64,000 nucleotides of DNA from Aureimonas endophytica. GTDB lineage: Bacteria; Pseudomonadota; Alphaproteobacteria; Rhizobiales; Rhizobiaceae. Where the stretch lies: positions 559,255 to 623,254 of the forward strand of contig NZ_BMIQ01000003.1 of assembly GCF_014642635.1 (NCBI RefSeq), in the 5' to 3' direction. The position numbers and the translations under genes were made by a program. The notes under the pieces were generated by a model, which ran no database searches, was not told the DNA's origin, and worked only from the letters and a program-made list of their open reading frames with translations. This document shows positions 19,226-27,590 of this stretch, piece by piece (position 1 is the first letter of the stretch; every line of letters begins with the position of its first letter).

Positions 19226-20304
19226 CCGGCGGTCTCGAACAGCATCGTTTCCGCCGTCAGGCCCGGGCCGAAGGCCATGGCGCAGCCCGGCAGCCCCGCC
19301 GGCATGTCCAGCATCTTGCGCAGGACGAACATCACCGTCGCGGACGACATGTTGCCGACGTTCCGCAGCACCTCGCGGGAATGGCGGAGCGCGTCCGCTG
19401 GAAGAGCGAGCGCCCGCTCGACGGCGTCGAGCACCGTGCGTCCGCCGGGATGAACCGCCCAGAGCGAGATCTCGTCGACCGGACGTCCGTCGAGAAAGGC
19501 GCCGGGATCGGTGCCGAGAGACCGCTGGATCGCCGCCGGCACCCGGCCGGACAGGACCATGTCGAAGCCGTCGTCGCGCACGCTCCAGGACATCAGGTCC
19601 CGGCTGTCGGCGGCGAGCATCGCCTTGAAGCGGTCGAGGCGCAGGCCGCCTGGCTCGGCGCTGATCAGCGACGCGGCGCAGCCATCGCCCCAGAGACAGA
19701 AGGACAAAAGCTTCTCGAGATCGGTCGTTTCCTTCAGGTGCAGCGTGCAAAGTTCGATATTCACGAGAAGAACGCGGGCGTCGGGCGTCGAGCGGACGAT
19801 ATGGTGGGCGAGCTTCAGCCCGTTGATCGCCGCGTAACAGCCCATGAATCCGATGATCGTTCGCTCCACCGAGGGATCGAGGCCGCAACGCGCTACGATC
19901 TCGAGATCGATGCCGGGCGCCGAGAAGCCGGTGCAGGTCGTCACGACGAGATGGGTGATGCTCCCCGCCCGATCGCCGAGGTCGAGCTTTTCCACCGCCT
20001 CGACCGCGAGGTCGGGTGCGTCGCGTTCGAACATCTGCATGCGCTGCGCCGTGCCGGGAAAGGCGCCGCGCCGGAACACGCCCTCGACATCGACACTCGC
20101 GCCCCTGGGGTCCTCCGAAGGGCGGATACAGGAATAGCGTCGCTCGATCCCGCTCCGATCCGCCAGGCGATTGAAGACGGCCTGACGTCCCGGATCGCCG
20201 TCGAGCTGCGAGTTCGCGAAGCCGAGGAAGTAGCGATGCACCTCGTTCGGCGGCAAGGCCGTCGCGATGCGGTTGACGAAGGCATGCGGCACGCGCGGTT
20301 CCAA
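19222..20304 (-). CDS. Type III polyketide synthase (chalcone/alkylresorcinol synthase-like)
   Basis: 360 residues with the thiolase fold of chalcone-synthase-like enzymes. The presumed catalytic triad is visible: Cys156 in GFMGCYAAINGLK, His285 in HPGG and Asn318 in NMSS; TCTGFSAPGIDLEI at about 123-136 matches the CTTSGVDMPG region. The homodimeric enzyme would extend an acyl-CoA or acyl starter with malonyl-CoA and cyclise to a pyrone, resorcinol or phloroglucinol. The short N-terminus begins MEPRVPHAF. It leads a three-gene operon and is divergent from an exporter gene. Confidence 0.9.
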   Translation of the reverse strand: MEPRVPHAFVNRIATALPPNEVHRYFLGFANSQLDGDPGRQAVFNRLADRSGIERRYSCIRPSEDPRGASVDVEGVFRRGAFPGTAQRMQMFERDAPDLAVEAVEKLDLGDRAGSITHLVVTTCTGFSAPGIDLEIVARCGLDPSVERTIIGFMGCYAAINGLKLAHHIVRSTPDARVLLVNIELCTLHLKETTDLEKLLSFCLWGDGCAASLISAEPGGLRLDRFKAMLAADSRDLMSWSVRDDGFDMVLSGRVPAAIQRSLGTDPGAFLDGRPVDEISLWAVHPGGRTVLDAVERALALPADALRHSREVLRNVGNMSSATVMFVLRKMLDMPAGLPGCAMAFGPGLTAETMLFETAG

Positions 20305-20540
20305 TCATCGATCGGTGGGCTTCCGCATATGGTTCGCGACCTCGCGGCGTCCGACGTGTCATATCGCCCCAGACGATCGGCGGATCGCGGCAGCATGCCA
20401 TTGAAATCACGGATATTTCGATAGGCCGCGACCGGGCTCGGCCGAAACTTCGCCCCCGGCGGGGCGAGAAGCTCCGTCTCATCCCTCGCGCCCGGGCGGA
20501 GATGCCCCAGTTCCCGGGCGGGAAGGCCATCGAGGGCGCC

Positions 20541-22106
20541 ATGACAGCCGAACCGAACCCGCCGACCGGTCGCGTCGCCGTTGCGCTCGGCTTCGGCGCC
20601 ATGTGCCTTGGTATGTTCATGGCGATCCTCGACATCCAGATCGTCGCGACGTCCCTGCCGACGATCCAATCCCATCTCCGGATCGAGCCGGACGACGCGA
20701 GCTGGATGCAGACCGCCTATCTGATCGCCGAGATCGTCGCGATTCCCCTCACCGGACCGCTCGAGGCCGTTCTCGGTCTTCGGCGCCTCTTCGCGATCGC
20801 GGTTCTCGTCTTCACCCTGGCCTCCTGCGGCTGCGCCGCGAGCGGCGGCTTCGCCGGCCTCGTTTCCTGGCGTGTCCTGCAAGGATTCTCCGGAGGCATG
20901 CTGATCCCGCTGGTGTTCGCGGCGGTCTTCATTCTCTTCGAGCCGCGACGACAGAGCGTGGCGACGACGGTTGCCGGCGTGCTCGCCGTGCTCGCGCCGA
21001 CGGTCGGGCCGATCGCCGGCGGCTGGATGACCAGCACGTTTTCCTGGCACTGGCTGTTCCTCGTCAATGTCGTGCCGGGCCTCCTCGCGACGTTGGGCGG
21101 CTGGCTGCTTCTTCCGAGAATGGCGGCATCCGTCCGGGAATGGCGGGAGATCGATCTCGCTTCCGTCGCGATGCTGGGCGGCGGACTGGCGGCGCTCGTG
21201 ATCGCGCTCAAGGAAGCGCCTCGTCTCGGCTGGACCTCTTCCTCCGTGATCCTCGAATTCTCGGTGGCGGCGGCGCTCGGAGCCAGTCTCCTGGCACGCT
21301 GCCGTCGCACCGATCCGCCGCTCCTCGATCTGTCGCTTTTCCGCCAGCGCAATTTCGCGTTCGGCTGCGTCATGAGCTTCGTGCTCGGCATCGCCCTTTT
21401 CGGCTCGGTCTATCTGATGCCGGTCTTCCTCGCCTATGTTCGCGGGCACGACGCCTTCGCCGTGGGCCGGATCATGCTCGCGACAGGGCTCGCGCAGCTT
21501 CTCAGCGCGCCGGTGGCCGTCGCCCTGGAGCCGCGGGTCGACGCTCGCCTGCTGACCGGGTTCGGCTTCGTGCTGCTGACGCTCGGCCTATGGGCGAGCG
21601 GCGGACAATCGGTGTCGACCGATGCGGCCGAGATGGTCGTGCCGCAGGTTCTTCGCGGCACCGCCTTCATGTTCTGCCTTCTGCCGCCGACAAGGCTGGC
21701 GCTCGGCAACCTGCCGGAAGAGCGCGTCGCCGCCGCGAGCGGGCTCTTCAATCTGATGCGCAATCTCGGCGGCGCGATCGGCCTCGCCCTGATCGATACG
21801 GTGATCTATGGCGGCGCTCCGCGTCACGCGGAGGCGATCGTCAGAAGCTTGCGGGCCGGCGATGCGGCCACGGCGGAAGCGATCGGTCTGCCCGGCCTGC
21901 TTTCGACCGATCGAAGCATCGTCATCGGCGAGCGGGCCATGACGTCGCTCCTTCAGCCGCTTGTTCGGCGGGCGGCCCTCACGGAAACGGTCAACTCGTC
22001 CTGGCTCCTTGTCGGCGCGTTGACCGCGACGGTCCTGCTGATCCTGCCGTTCGCCCGACCCGTCGCCCAGGAGAGGTCAGACAGGGATCGGCAGGGTGAG
22101 CGCTAG
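20541..22106 (+). CDS. MFS exporter, DHA2 (EmrB/QacA, 14-TM) family
   Basis: About 521 residues with around 14 hydrophobic segments. The DHA2 motif MAILDIQIVATSLPTI is near residue 28, followed by WMQTAYLIAEIVAIPL and RVLQGFSGGMLIPLVF (motif C region). It would expel a hydrophobic compound by proton antiport. Divergent orientation from the PKS operon across 236 bp suggests export of the polyketide or resistance to it. The ATG at 20541 (GAGGG 5 nt upstream) is preferred over one at 20502. Confidence 0.85.
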   Translation: MTAEPNPPTGRVAVALGFGAMCLGMFMAILDIQIVATSLPTIQSHLRIEPDDASWMQTAYLIAEIVAIPLTGPLEAVLGLRRLFAIAVLVFTLASCGCAASGGFAGLVSWRVLQGFSGGMLIPLVFAAVFILFEPRRQSVATTVAGVLAVLAPTVGPIAGGWMTSTFSWHWLFLVNVVPGLLATLGGWLLLPRMAASVREWREIDLASVAMLGGGLAALVIALKEAPRLGWTSSSVILEFSVAAALGASLLARCRRTDPPLLDLSLFRQRNFAFGCVMSFVLGIALFGSVYLMPVFLAYVRGHDAFAVGRIMLATGLAQLLSAPVAVALEPRVDARLLTGFGFVLLTLGLWASGGQSVSTDAAEMVVPQVLRGTAFMFCLLPPTRLALGNLPEERVAAASGLFNLMRNLGGAIGLALIDTVIYGGAPRHAEAIVRSLRAGDAATAEAIGLPGLLSTDRSIVIGERAMTSLLQPLVRRAALTETVNSSWLLVGALTATVLLILPFARPVAQERSDRDRQGER

Positions 22107-22299
22107 CCAGCCGGCGCGGCGATCCCTGTCGTATCTGATCGTTCGAACCCGCTTCGCTCCACAGCGCTTTCGCCCTCCTCCGAAGACCGGTCGCCGCTTC
22201 GCAGCAGCTCCGACGCCTGCCGGACGGGCCGGGCCGCGTCGCCCGCGTCGCCGCCGGTCTTCTCGGCGGCGAAGGGCGTCGGAGCGCGGCCCGGGACCG

Positions 22300-23781
22300 T
22301 CAGAGCCCGGCCAGCGCGACGTATTTCAGTTCCAGATATCCCTCGATGCCGTGATGCGAGCCCTCGCGGCCGAGGCCGGACTGCTTGACGCCGCCGAAGG
22401 GCGCCATCTCGTTGGCGAGCGCTCCCGTATTGACGCCGACCATGCCCGACTGGAGCGCCTCGGCCACGGTGAGGATGCGCTTCATGTCGCGGGCGTAGAA
22501 ATAGCTCGCGAGACCGAATTCCGAGTCGTTCGCCATGGCGATCACATCCGCCTCGTCCCTGAAGGAGATGATCGGGGCGAGCGGCGCGAAGGTCTCTTCC
22601 TTGGTCAGGATCATGTCCTGCGTGACGCCCGCGACGACGGTCGGCTCGAACATGGTGGGCGCGACATCCGAACGCCGGCCGCCGGTCAGGAGCTTCGCCC
22701 CCTTGCCCAGGGCATCCGACAGGTGGCGCTCCATCTTCTCCACCGCCTGCGTGTTGATCAGCGGGCCGAGCGTGACGCCCTCCTCCGAGCCGCGCCCGAG
22801 CTTCAGCGTGGCGACGCGCTCGAGCAGCTTGCGCGTGAAGGCCTCGACCACGCCCTCCTGCACGTAGATGCGGTTGGCGCAGACGCAGGTCTGGCCGGCA
22901 TTGCGGAACTTCGACAGGAGCGCCCCGTCGGCGGCGGCGTCGAGATCGGCGTCGTCGAAGACGATGAAGGGCGCGTTGCCGCCGAGCTCCAGGCTCAGCC
23001 GCTTGATCGTATCGGCCCCCTCGCGCATCAGCCAGCGCCCGACCGCGGTCGAACCGGTGAAGGTGATCTTGGCGACGGTCGGATTCTTGGTCACCTCCAG
23101 CCCGAAGCTCTTGGCGTCCGTCGTGGTGACGACGGAGAAGGCGCCCTTCGGCACGCCGGCCCGCTCCGCCAGGACGGCGAGCGCCAGCGCCGACAAGGGC
23201 GTGAGTTCCGAAGGCTTCAGGACGATCGTGCAGCCCGCCGCCAGCGCCGGGCCGACCTTGCGGGTGATCATGCCGTTCGGAAAGTTCCAGGGCGTGATCG
23301 CCGCGCAGACGCCGACCGGCTGCTTCAGGACGAGAATGCGCTGCGCGGGATTGGCGCCGGGTATGATCTCGCCGTCGATGCGCTTGGCTTCCTCCGCGAA
23401 CCATTCGAGATAGGCGGCGTTCGAGACGACCTCGCCCTTGGCCTCGGCGAGCGGCTTGCCCTGTTCGGCGGTCAGGATGGCGGCGAGGTCCTCGGCATTC
23501 TCGATGACGAGCTCGTACCAACGCTTCAGGACGCCGGCGCGCTCCTTGGCGGTGCGCTTCGCCCAGTCCTTCTGCGCGGCCGCCGCCGCCGCGACGGCGC
23601 GGCGCGTATCGTCCGGCCCGAGATCGGGCAGGACCGCCAGAAGCGCGCCGTCGAACGGATCGGTGACGGCGAAGGTCCGATCCGACGCGCCGACCCATTC
23701 GCCGGCGAGATAGGCCTTCGAAACGAGCAGCGAGGGATCGCGAAGCGCCCGGGCGACGGGGTGTTCACTGGCCGGAAGCAT
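22300..23781 (-). CDS. gabD: NAD(P)-dependent succinate-semialdehyde dehydrogenase family enzyme
   Basis: 493 residues, standard ALDH length. Seen: TPWNFPNGMITRK (substrate/NAD pocket), FTGSTAVGR, the general-base Glu265 in LELGGNAP, catalytic Cys299 in GQTCVCANR, and ETFAPL. The GabD-like features (MITRKVGPALAAGCT, SGLGREG) favour succinate semialdehyde, but related short aldehydes are possible. AAGGAG lies 6 nt upstream of the ATG. Its 5-prime end overlaps soxG by 17 nt, so it is the last gene of the soxBDAG operon, an unusual companion that hints at the pathway substrate. Confidence 0.87.
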   Translation of the reverse strand: MLPASEHPVARALRDPSLLVSKAYLAGEWVGASDRTFAVTDPFDGALLAVLPDLGPDDTRRAVAAAAAAQKDWAKRTAKERAGVLKRWYELVIENAEDLAAILTAEQGKPLAEAKGEVVSNAAYLEWFAEEAKRIDGEIIPGANPAQRILVLKQPVGVCAAITPWNFPNGMITRKVGPALAAGCTIVLKPSELTPLSALALAVLAERAGVPKGAFSVVTTTDAKSFGLEVTKNPTVAKITFTGSTAVGRWLMREGADTIKRLSLELGGNAPFIVFDDADLDAAADGALLSKFRNAGQTCVCANRIYVQEGVVEAFTRKLLERVATLKLGRGSEEGVTLGPLINTQAVEKMERHLSDALGKGAKLLTGGRRSDVAPTMFEPTVVAGVTQDMILTKEETFAPLAPIISFRDEADVIAMANDSEFGLASYFYARDMKRILTVAEALQSGMVGVNTGALANEMAPFGGVKQSGLGREGSHHGIEGYLELKYVALAGL

Positions 23782-24361
23782 GATGTCTCCTTGCCGCGAC
23801 GTCGCGGCCATCGCCCTCATCGGACAGGAACTCGGCGCCCGCATGGCAGAGATCGTGCCAAAGGCTCGCGGCGAAGCTGCGCAGAACGATCAGTTCGTAG
23901 CGATCGGGCGCGGTGCGGGTGATGTGGACCCCGATATGACCGAACAGGGTCTGCGCCGAGGCGCCGACCGGAAAGGCGCGGTCCCCGAGATCGAGCGCCG
24001 TCCCCTTCGCCAGAAGACGTCGCGCGCCCTCGCCCTCCAGCGCGAGGCGGACGCGGCCATGGCTCTGGTCCGACAGGGCGGCGCAAGTGTCGAGGCGCTC
24101 GCCCATCCGCGCGAGATCGCCGGGTCGCAGCGGCGCGTCGCCGACCAGAAACCACTGGCCGGGCGCATAGGGGCGAAGGGCGTGCGGCGCGTCGCCGAAC
24201 AGGGCGGCGAGGCTCGCGGCGGCATCCTCCGCCGCTTCGGCCGGGGCGAGCGCGTGCAGGAGGCGCCCTTCCGGCAAGGGCTCGATCCGCAAGACCCCGC
24301 CCGCATGCCCGAGCGGCGCGAAAGGCAGAGCGGGGCGGGAGAGAAGCGCGATTTCAGCCAT
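23765..24361 (-). CDS. soxG: Sarcosine oxidase / N-methylglutamate dehydrogenase gamma subunit
   Basis: 198 residues, GcvT-like fold without the full folate site. Features include LRPYAPGQWFLVG, the conserved DQSHGRVRLALEGEGARRLLAKG stretch and HIGVHITRTAPDRYELIVLRSFAASLWHDL near the C-terminus, all typical of SoxG. It is the small gamma subunit of the heterotetrameric flavoenzyme. It overlaps soxA by 8 nt upstream and gabD by 17 nt downstream. In the N-methylglutamate pathway the same family member is MgdD. Confidence 0.87.
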   Translation of the reverse strand: MAEIALLSRPALPFAPLGHAGGVLRIEPLPEGRLLHALAPAEAAEDAAASLAALFGDAPHALRPYAPGQWFLVGDAPLRPGDLARMGERLDTCAALSDQSHGRVRLALEGEGARRLLAKGTALDLGDRAFPVGASAQTLFGHIGVHITRTAPDRYELIVLRSFAASLWHDLCHAGAEFLSDEGDGRDVAARRHHASGQ

Positions 24362-27302
24362 GGAGCTTCTCGTTCTCGGGGTCGATGAAAACCGGATCGC
24401 ACAGAAGGGCCGGCGTCGTTTCGCCGTGGAGACCGCTCCATATCACGACTTCCTCGCCATGCCGTTCGGCGCCGCGCTTCACCAGCGCAAGGCCGATGGT
24501 CGAGCCGAGATGGGGCGAGAAGCAGGAGGAGGTGACGTAGCCCTCGTCGTTTTCGAGCGTCGCGGCGGCGCCCCTGGCCAGGATATGCGCGCCGGTGCGG
24601 AAGGTCGTCCCAGGATCGATCGGCCGGACGCCGACGAGACAGGGCCTGTCCGGCGCGGTCAGCCCTTCGCGGCCGAGCATGTGCTTGCCGATGAAATCGA
24701 CCTTGGTCCTCGACACCATCCGCCCGAAGCCGAGATCGGCGGCCGTCACCGTTCCGTTGATCTCGTTATGGGTGACATGGCCCTTCTCGATGCGCAGCAC
24801 GCCGAGCGTTTCGGTGCCGTAAGCGCAGATGCCGTGCGGACGGCCCGCCGCTATGAGCGCGTCGGCCAGCGCCTCGCCGAAGCCCGCCGGCACGGCGATC
24901 TCGTAGGCGAGTTCGCCCGAGAACGAGATGCGGAACAGGCGGCCTTCCAGGCGCCCGCCGAACAGCGTCACCTCGCGCGCCGCCAGGAACGGAAAGGCGG
25001 CGTCCGAGATGTCCTCGTCGACGATCCCCGCCAGGATCTCGCGCGAGCGCGGTCCGGCGACCGCGATCTGCGCCCATTGGTCGGTGGCGGAGGCGAAGCG
25101 CACGTCGAGTTCCGGCCAATGGGCCTGGGCGCAGAATTCCAGATGGTTCATGACGCCCGCGGCGAGCGCGGTGGTGGTGGTCATGAAGAAATGCTCCGCC
25201 GACAGGCGGCTCGTGGTGCCGTCGTCATAGATCATCCCGTCCTCGCGCAGCATCAGCCCGTAGCGCGCCCGCCCGACCGGCAGCTTGGCGAAGCCGTTGC
25301 AGTAGACGCGGTCGAGAAAGACGGCCGCGTCGCGTCCGAAGATCTCGATCTTGCCGAGGGTCGACACGTCGCAGAGCCCGGCCGCCGCGCGCACCGTGCG
25401 CGCCTCGCGATCGACGCTCTGCCGCCAGTCGGCCTCGCCGGCGCGCGGAAACCAGGCCGAGCGGTGCCAGAGTCCGGTTTCCACGAAGACCGCGCCGTTC
25501 TTCTCGGCCCAGCCGTGCAGCGGCGAGCGGCGCGCCGGCTGGAACTCGCGGCCCCTCGCGGGACCGGCGAGCGCGCCGAAGGACACGGGCGTGTAGAAGG
25601 GGCGGAAGGTCGTGGTGCCGACGGCACCCGGCGACTGCCCCCTCGCCTCCGCCAGGATGCCGATGGCGTTGACATTGGACAGCTTGCCCTGATCGGTCGC
25701 CATGCCGTTCGTGGTGTAGCGCTTGGCGAGCTCGACATGGGCGAAACCCTCGCGCACCGCGAGATCGAGATCACGCAAGTGCACGTCGTTCTGGAAGTCG
25801 ACGAAGGCCTTGCCCTTCGGCTGCCGCACCTGCCAGAGCGTCCGGACCGGACCGGGCGCGACATCGCCTTCCACCCGGCCGAATTCCGCCGGGCTCGCCG
25901 CGATGCCGAGATCGGACAGCGTGGCGACGGCCGCCGCCGCGCCTTCCGCGAGGCAGGCGGCGATGGTGAAAGCTCCGTTCGCCGCGCCGGCGAGCGGAAG
26001 CGCGCTGCGTCCCTCGGGAGCGAGAAAGGCGCCATGCGCCTCGCTCCAGCGCGGCTTGCCGCCGCGATGACAGGCGAGATGGATGCGCGGAGAAAAGCCG
26101 CCGGACATGGCGAGCGCATCGACCTCGACACGCTCCTCGCGTCCATCGGCGCGGCGAAGCCGCAGCGCGCGCAGCGCTCTGCCGCCCTCGGCTCCGGCGA
26201 CCACGGTGTTCTTCAGGACGCGCGCTTCGATCGTCGGCGTTGCCGCCTCGCCGCGCGCGTCGATCAGCGCCACGACCTCGATGCCGGCGGCTTCGAGGGC
26301 GGCGGCCGCCCGCGCGCCGGCCGGGCCATTGGCGAAGACGGCGACCCGGCGGCCGATCGCCACGCCGTAACGCCGCGCATAGGCGACGGCGGCGTCGGCG
26401 GTCATCACGCCCGGCCGATCGTTGTCGCCGAAGACGAGCGGGCGTTCCTCGGCCCCGGTGGCGAGGATGGCGCGGCGCGTAGCGATGCGCCACAGCCGTT
26501 CGGCCGGCGCTCCGTTCCCCGCACCGACGCGCTCCACCGCGCCGAACACCATGTCGTCGTACCAGCCGAAGGCCGTCGTCCGCGTGAGAAGGCGCACATT
26601 GGGCAGGTTACTCAGCTCGGCCAGCGCGTCGCGAAGCCAGGCATCCGCCGGCTCGCCGCCGATCGTCGCGGTCTCGCCGACCAGCGCGCCGCCGATCTCG
26701 GCATTCTCGTCGAGGAGCATCACCTCGGCGCCCGCGCGCCCGGCGGTCAGCGCCGCCGCCAGCCCCGCCGGCCCCGCGCCGACGACGAGGAGGTCGCAAT
26801 GCGCCCAGAGCTTCTCGTAAGCGTCGGGATCGGCGTGGTAGGTCGCGCGCCCGAGGCCGGCGGCGCGGCGGATCAGCGGCTCGTAGACCTTTTCCCAGAA
26901 GGCGGCGGGCCACATGAAGGTCTTGTAGTAGAAACCGGCCGAGAGGAAGGGCGACAGGAGACCGTTCAGCGCGCCGATATCGAAATCGAGCGACGGCCAG
27001 CGGTTCTGGCTGACGGCCTCCAATCCCTCGCACAGATCGACGACCGTCGCCCGGCTGTTGGGCTGGCGGCGCCCGCCCGTGCCGATGGTGACGAGGGCGT
27101 TCGGCTCGGCCGCCCCGGCGCTCACCGGCCCGCGCGGGCGGTGATACTTGAAGGAGCGCCCCATCACCATCCGGCCTTCGGCGAGAAGCGCGGAGGCGAG
27201 GCTGTCGCCCGAGAAGCCGACATGCGGCCTGCCGTCGAAGGTGAAGCGCAGCGGCCGGGTCCGGTCGATCCGGCCCCCTTGCGCAAGACGGAAGGAGGTC
27301 AT
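24354..27302 (-). CDS. soxA: Sarcosine oxidase / N-methylglutamate dehydrogenase alpha subunit
   Basis: 982 residues, normal for the alpha subunit. An N-terminal 2Fe-2S-ferredoxin-like/SoxA_N region is followed by a pyridine nucleotide-binding domain with VVGAGPAGLAAAL near 170 and LDENAEIGG, then a C-terminal aminomethyltransferase (GcvT-like) half with YTTNGMATDQG, CDVSTLGKIE, DRVYCNGFAKLPVGRARY and a folate-type site. It oxidises an N-methyl amino acid, with the methyl group passed to tetrahydrofolate as methylene-THF. The ATG at 27302 overlaps soxD. It could equally be MgdC of N-methylglutamate dehydrogenase. Confidence 0.9.
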   Translation of the reverse strand: MTSFRLAQGGRIDRTRPLRFTFDGRPHVGFSGDSLASALLAEGRMVMGRSFKYHRPRGPVSAGAAEPNALVTIGTGGRRQPNSRATVVDLCEGLEAVSQNRWPSLDFDIGALNGLLSPFLSAGFYYKTFMWPAAFWEKVYEPLIRRAAGLGRATYHADPDAYEKLWAHCDLLVVGAGPAGLAAALTAGRAGAEVMLLDENAEIGGALVGETATIGGEPADAWLRDALAELSNLPNVRLLTRTTAFGWYDDMVFGAVERVGAGNGAPAERLWRIATRRAILATGAEERPLVFGDNDRPGVMTADAAVAYARRYGVAIGRRVAVFANGPAGARAAAALEAAGIEVVALIDARGEAATPTIEARVLKNTVVAGAEGGRALRALRLRRADGREERVEVDALAMSGGFSPRIHLACHRGGKPRWSEAHGAFLAPEGRSALPLAGAANGAFTIAACLAEGAAAAVATLSDLGIAASPAEFGRVEGDVAPGPVRTLWQVRQPKGKAFVDFQNDVHLRDLDLAVREGFAHVELAKRYTTNGMATDQGKLSNVNAIGILAEARGQSPGAVGTTTFRPFYTPVSFGALAGPARGREFQPARRSPLHGWAEKNGAVFVETGLWHRSAWFPRAGEADWRQSVDREARTVRAAAGLCDVSTLGKIEIFGRDAAVFLDRVYCNGFAKLPVGRARYGLMLREDGMIYDDGTTSRLSAEHFFMTTTTALAAGVMNHLEFCAQAHWPELDVRFASATDQWAQIAVAGPRSREILAGIVDEDISDAAFPFLAAREVTLFGGRLEGRLFRISFSGELAYEIAVPAGFGEALADALIAAGRPHGICAYGTETLGVLRIEKGHVTHNEINGTVTAADLGFGRMVSRTKVDFIGKHMLGREGLTAPDRPCLVGVRPIDPGTTFRTGAHILARGAAATLENDEGYVTSSCFSPHLGSTIGLALVKRGAERHGEEVVIWSGLHGETTPALLCDPVFIDPENEKLHG

Positions 27303-27577
27303 CGCGCGCCCTCGCCGAGACGGGCCGAGGCCACGTCGGTCACGGACAGCGTCTCGTGGGTCGCCGTGTCGCGCGTCACCCGCAGCCAGCGCCGGCAGCC
27401 GGACGTGTGGTGCCAATATTCGGCATAGGGGCCGCGCGGGTTCTCGCGCAGATAGACATAGGAGAACCACGCGTCCTCGCCGGCGGCGGGCGCCGGGCGG
27501 TCGAGCGCCGCGCCCTTCACCGTGAATTCTTCCTTCGGACGTGCGCCGCAATGCGGGCAGCGGATCAGACTGGCCAT
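27299..27577 (-). CDS. soxD: Sarcosine oxidase / N-methylglutamate dehydrogenase delta subunit
   Basis: 92 residues, the usual size. A zinc site is visible: CPHCG at residues 7-11 and the later HHTSGCRRW near 55-63. The segment YVYLRENPRGPYAEYW is also typical of SoxD. It is a structural small subunit of the heterotetramer. ATGA overlap with soxA and a 13-nt gap from soxB confirm the soxB-D-A-G order. Confidence 0.9.
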   Translation of the reverse strand: MASLIRCPHCGARPKEEFTVKGAALDRPAPAAGEDAWFSYVYLRENPRGPYAEYWHHTSGCRRWLRVTRDTATHETLSVTDVASARLGEGAR

Positions 27578-27590
27578 GGAACGGTGGTCC

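Noticed and set aside
24360-27428. Open frame of 1022 codons on the plus strand opposite soxA
   Set aside because: It mirrors soxA in the antisense frame, has no domain, is rich in Arg/Gly/Glu and has no ribosome-binding site. Such long antisense frames are common in GC-rich genes with strong third-base bias.
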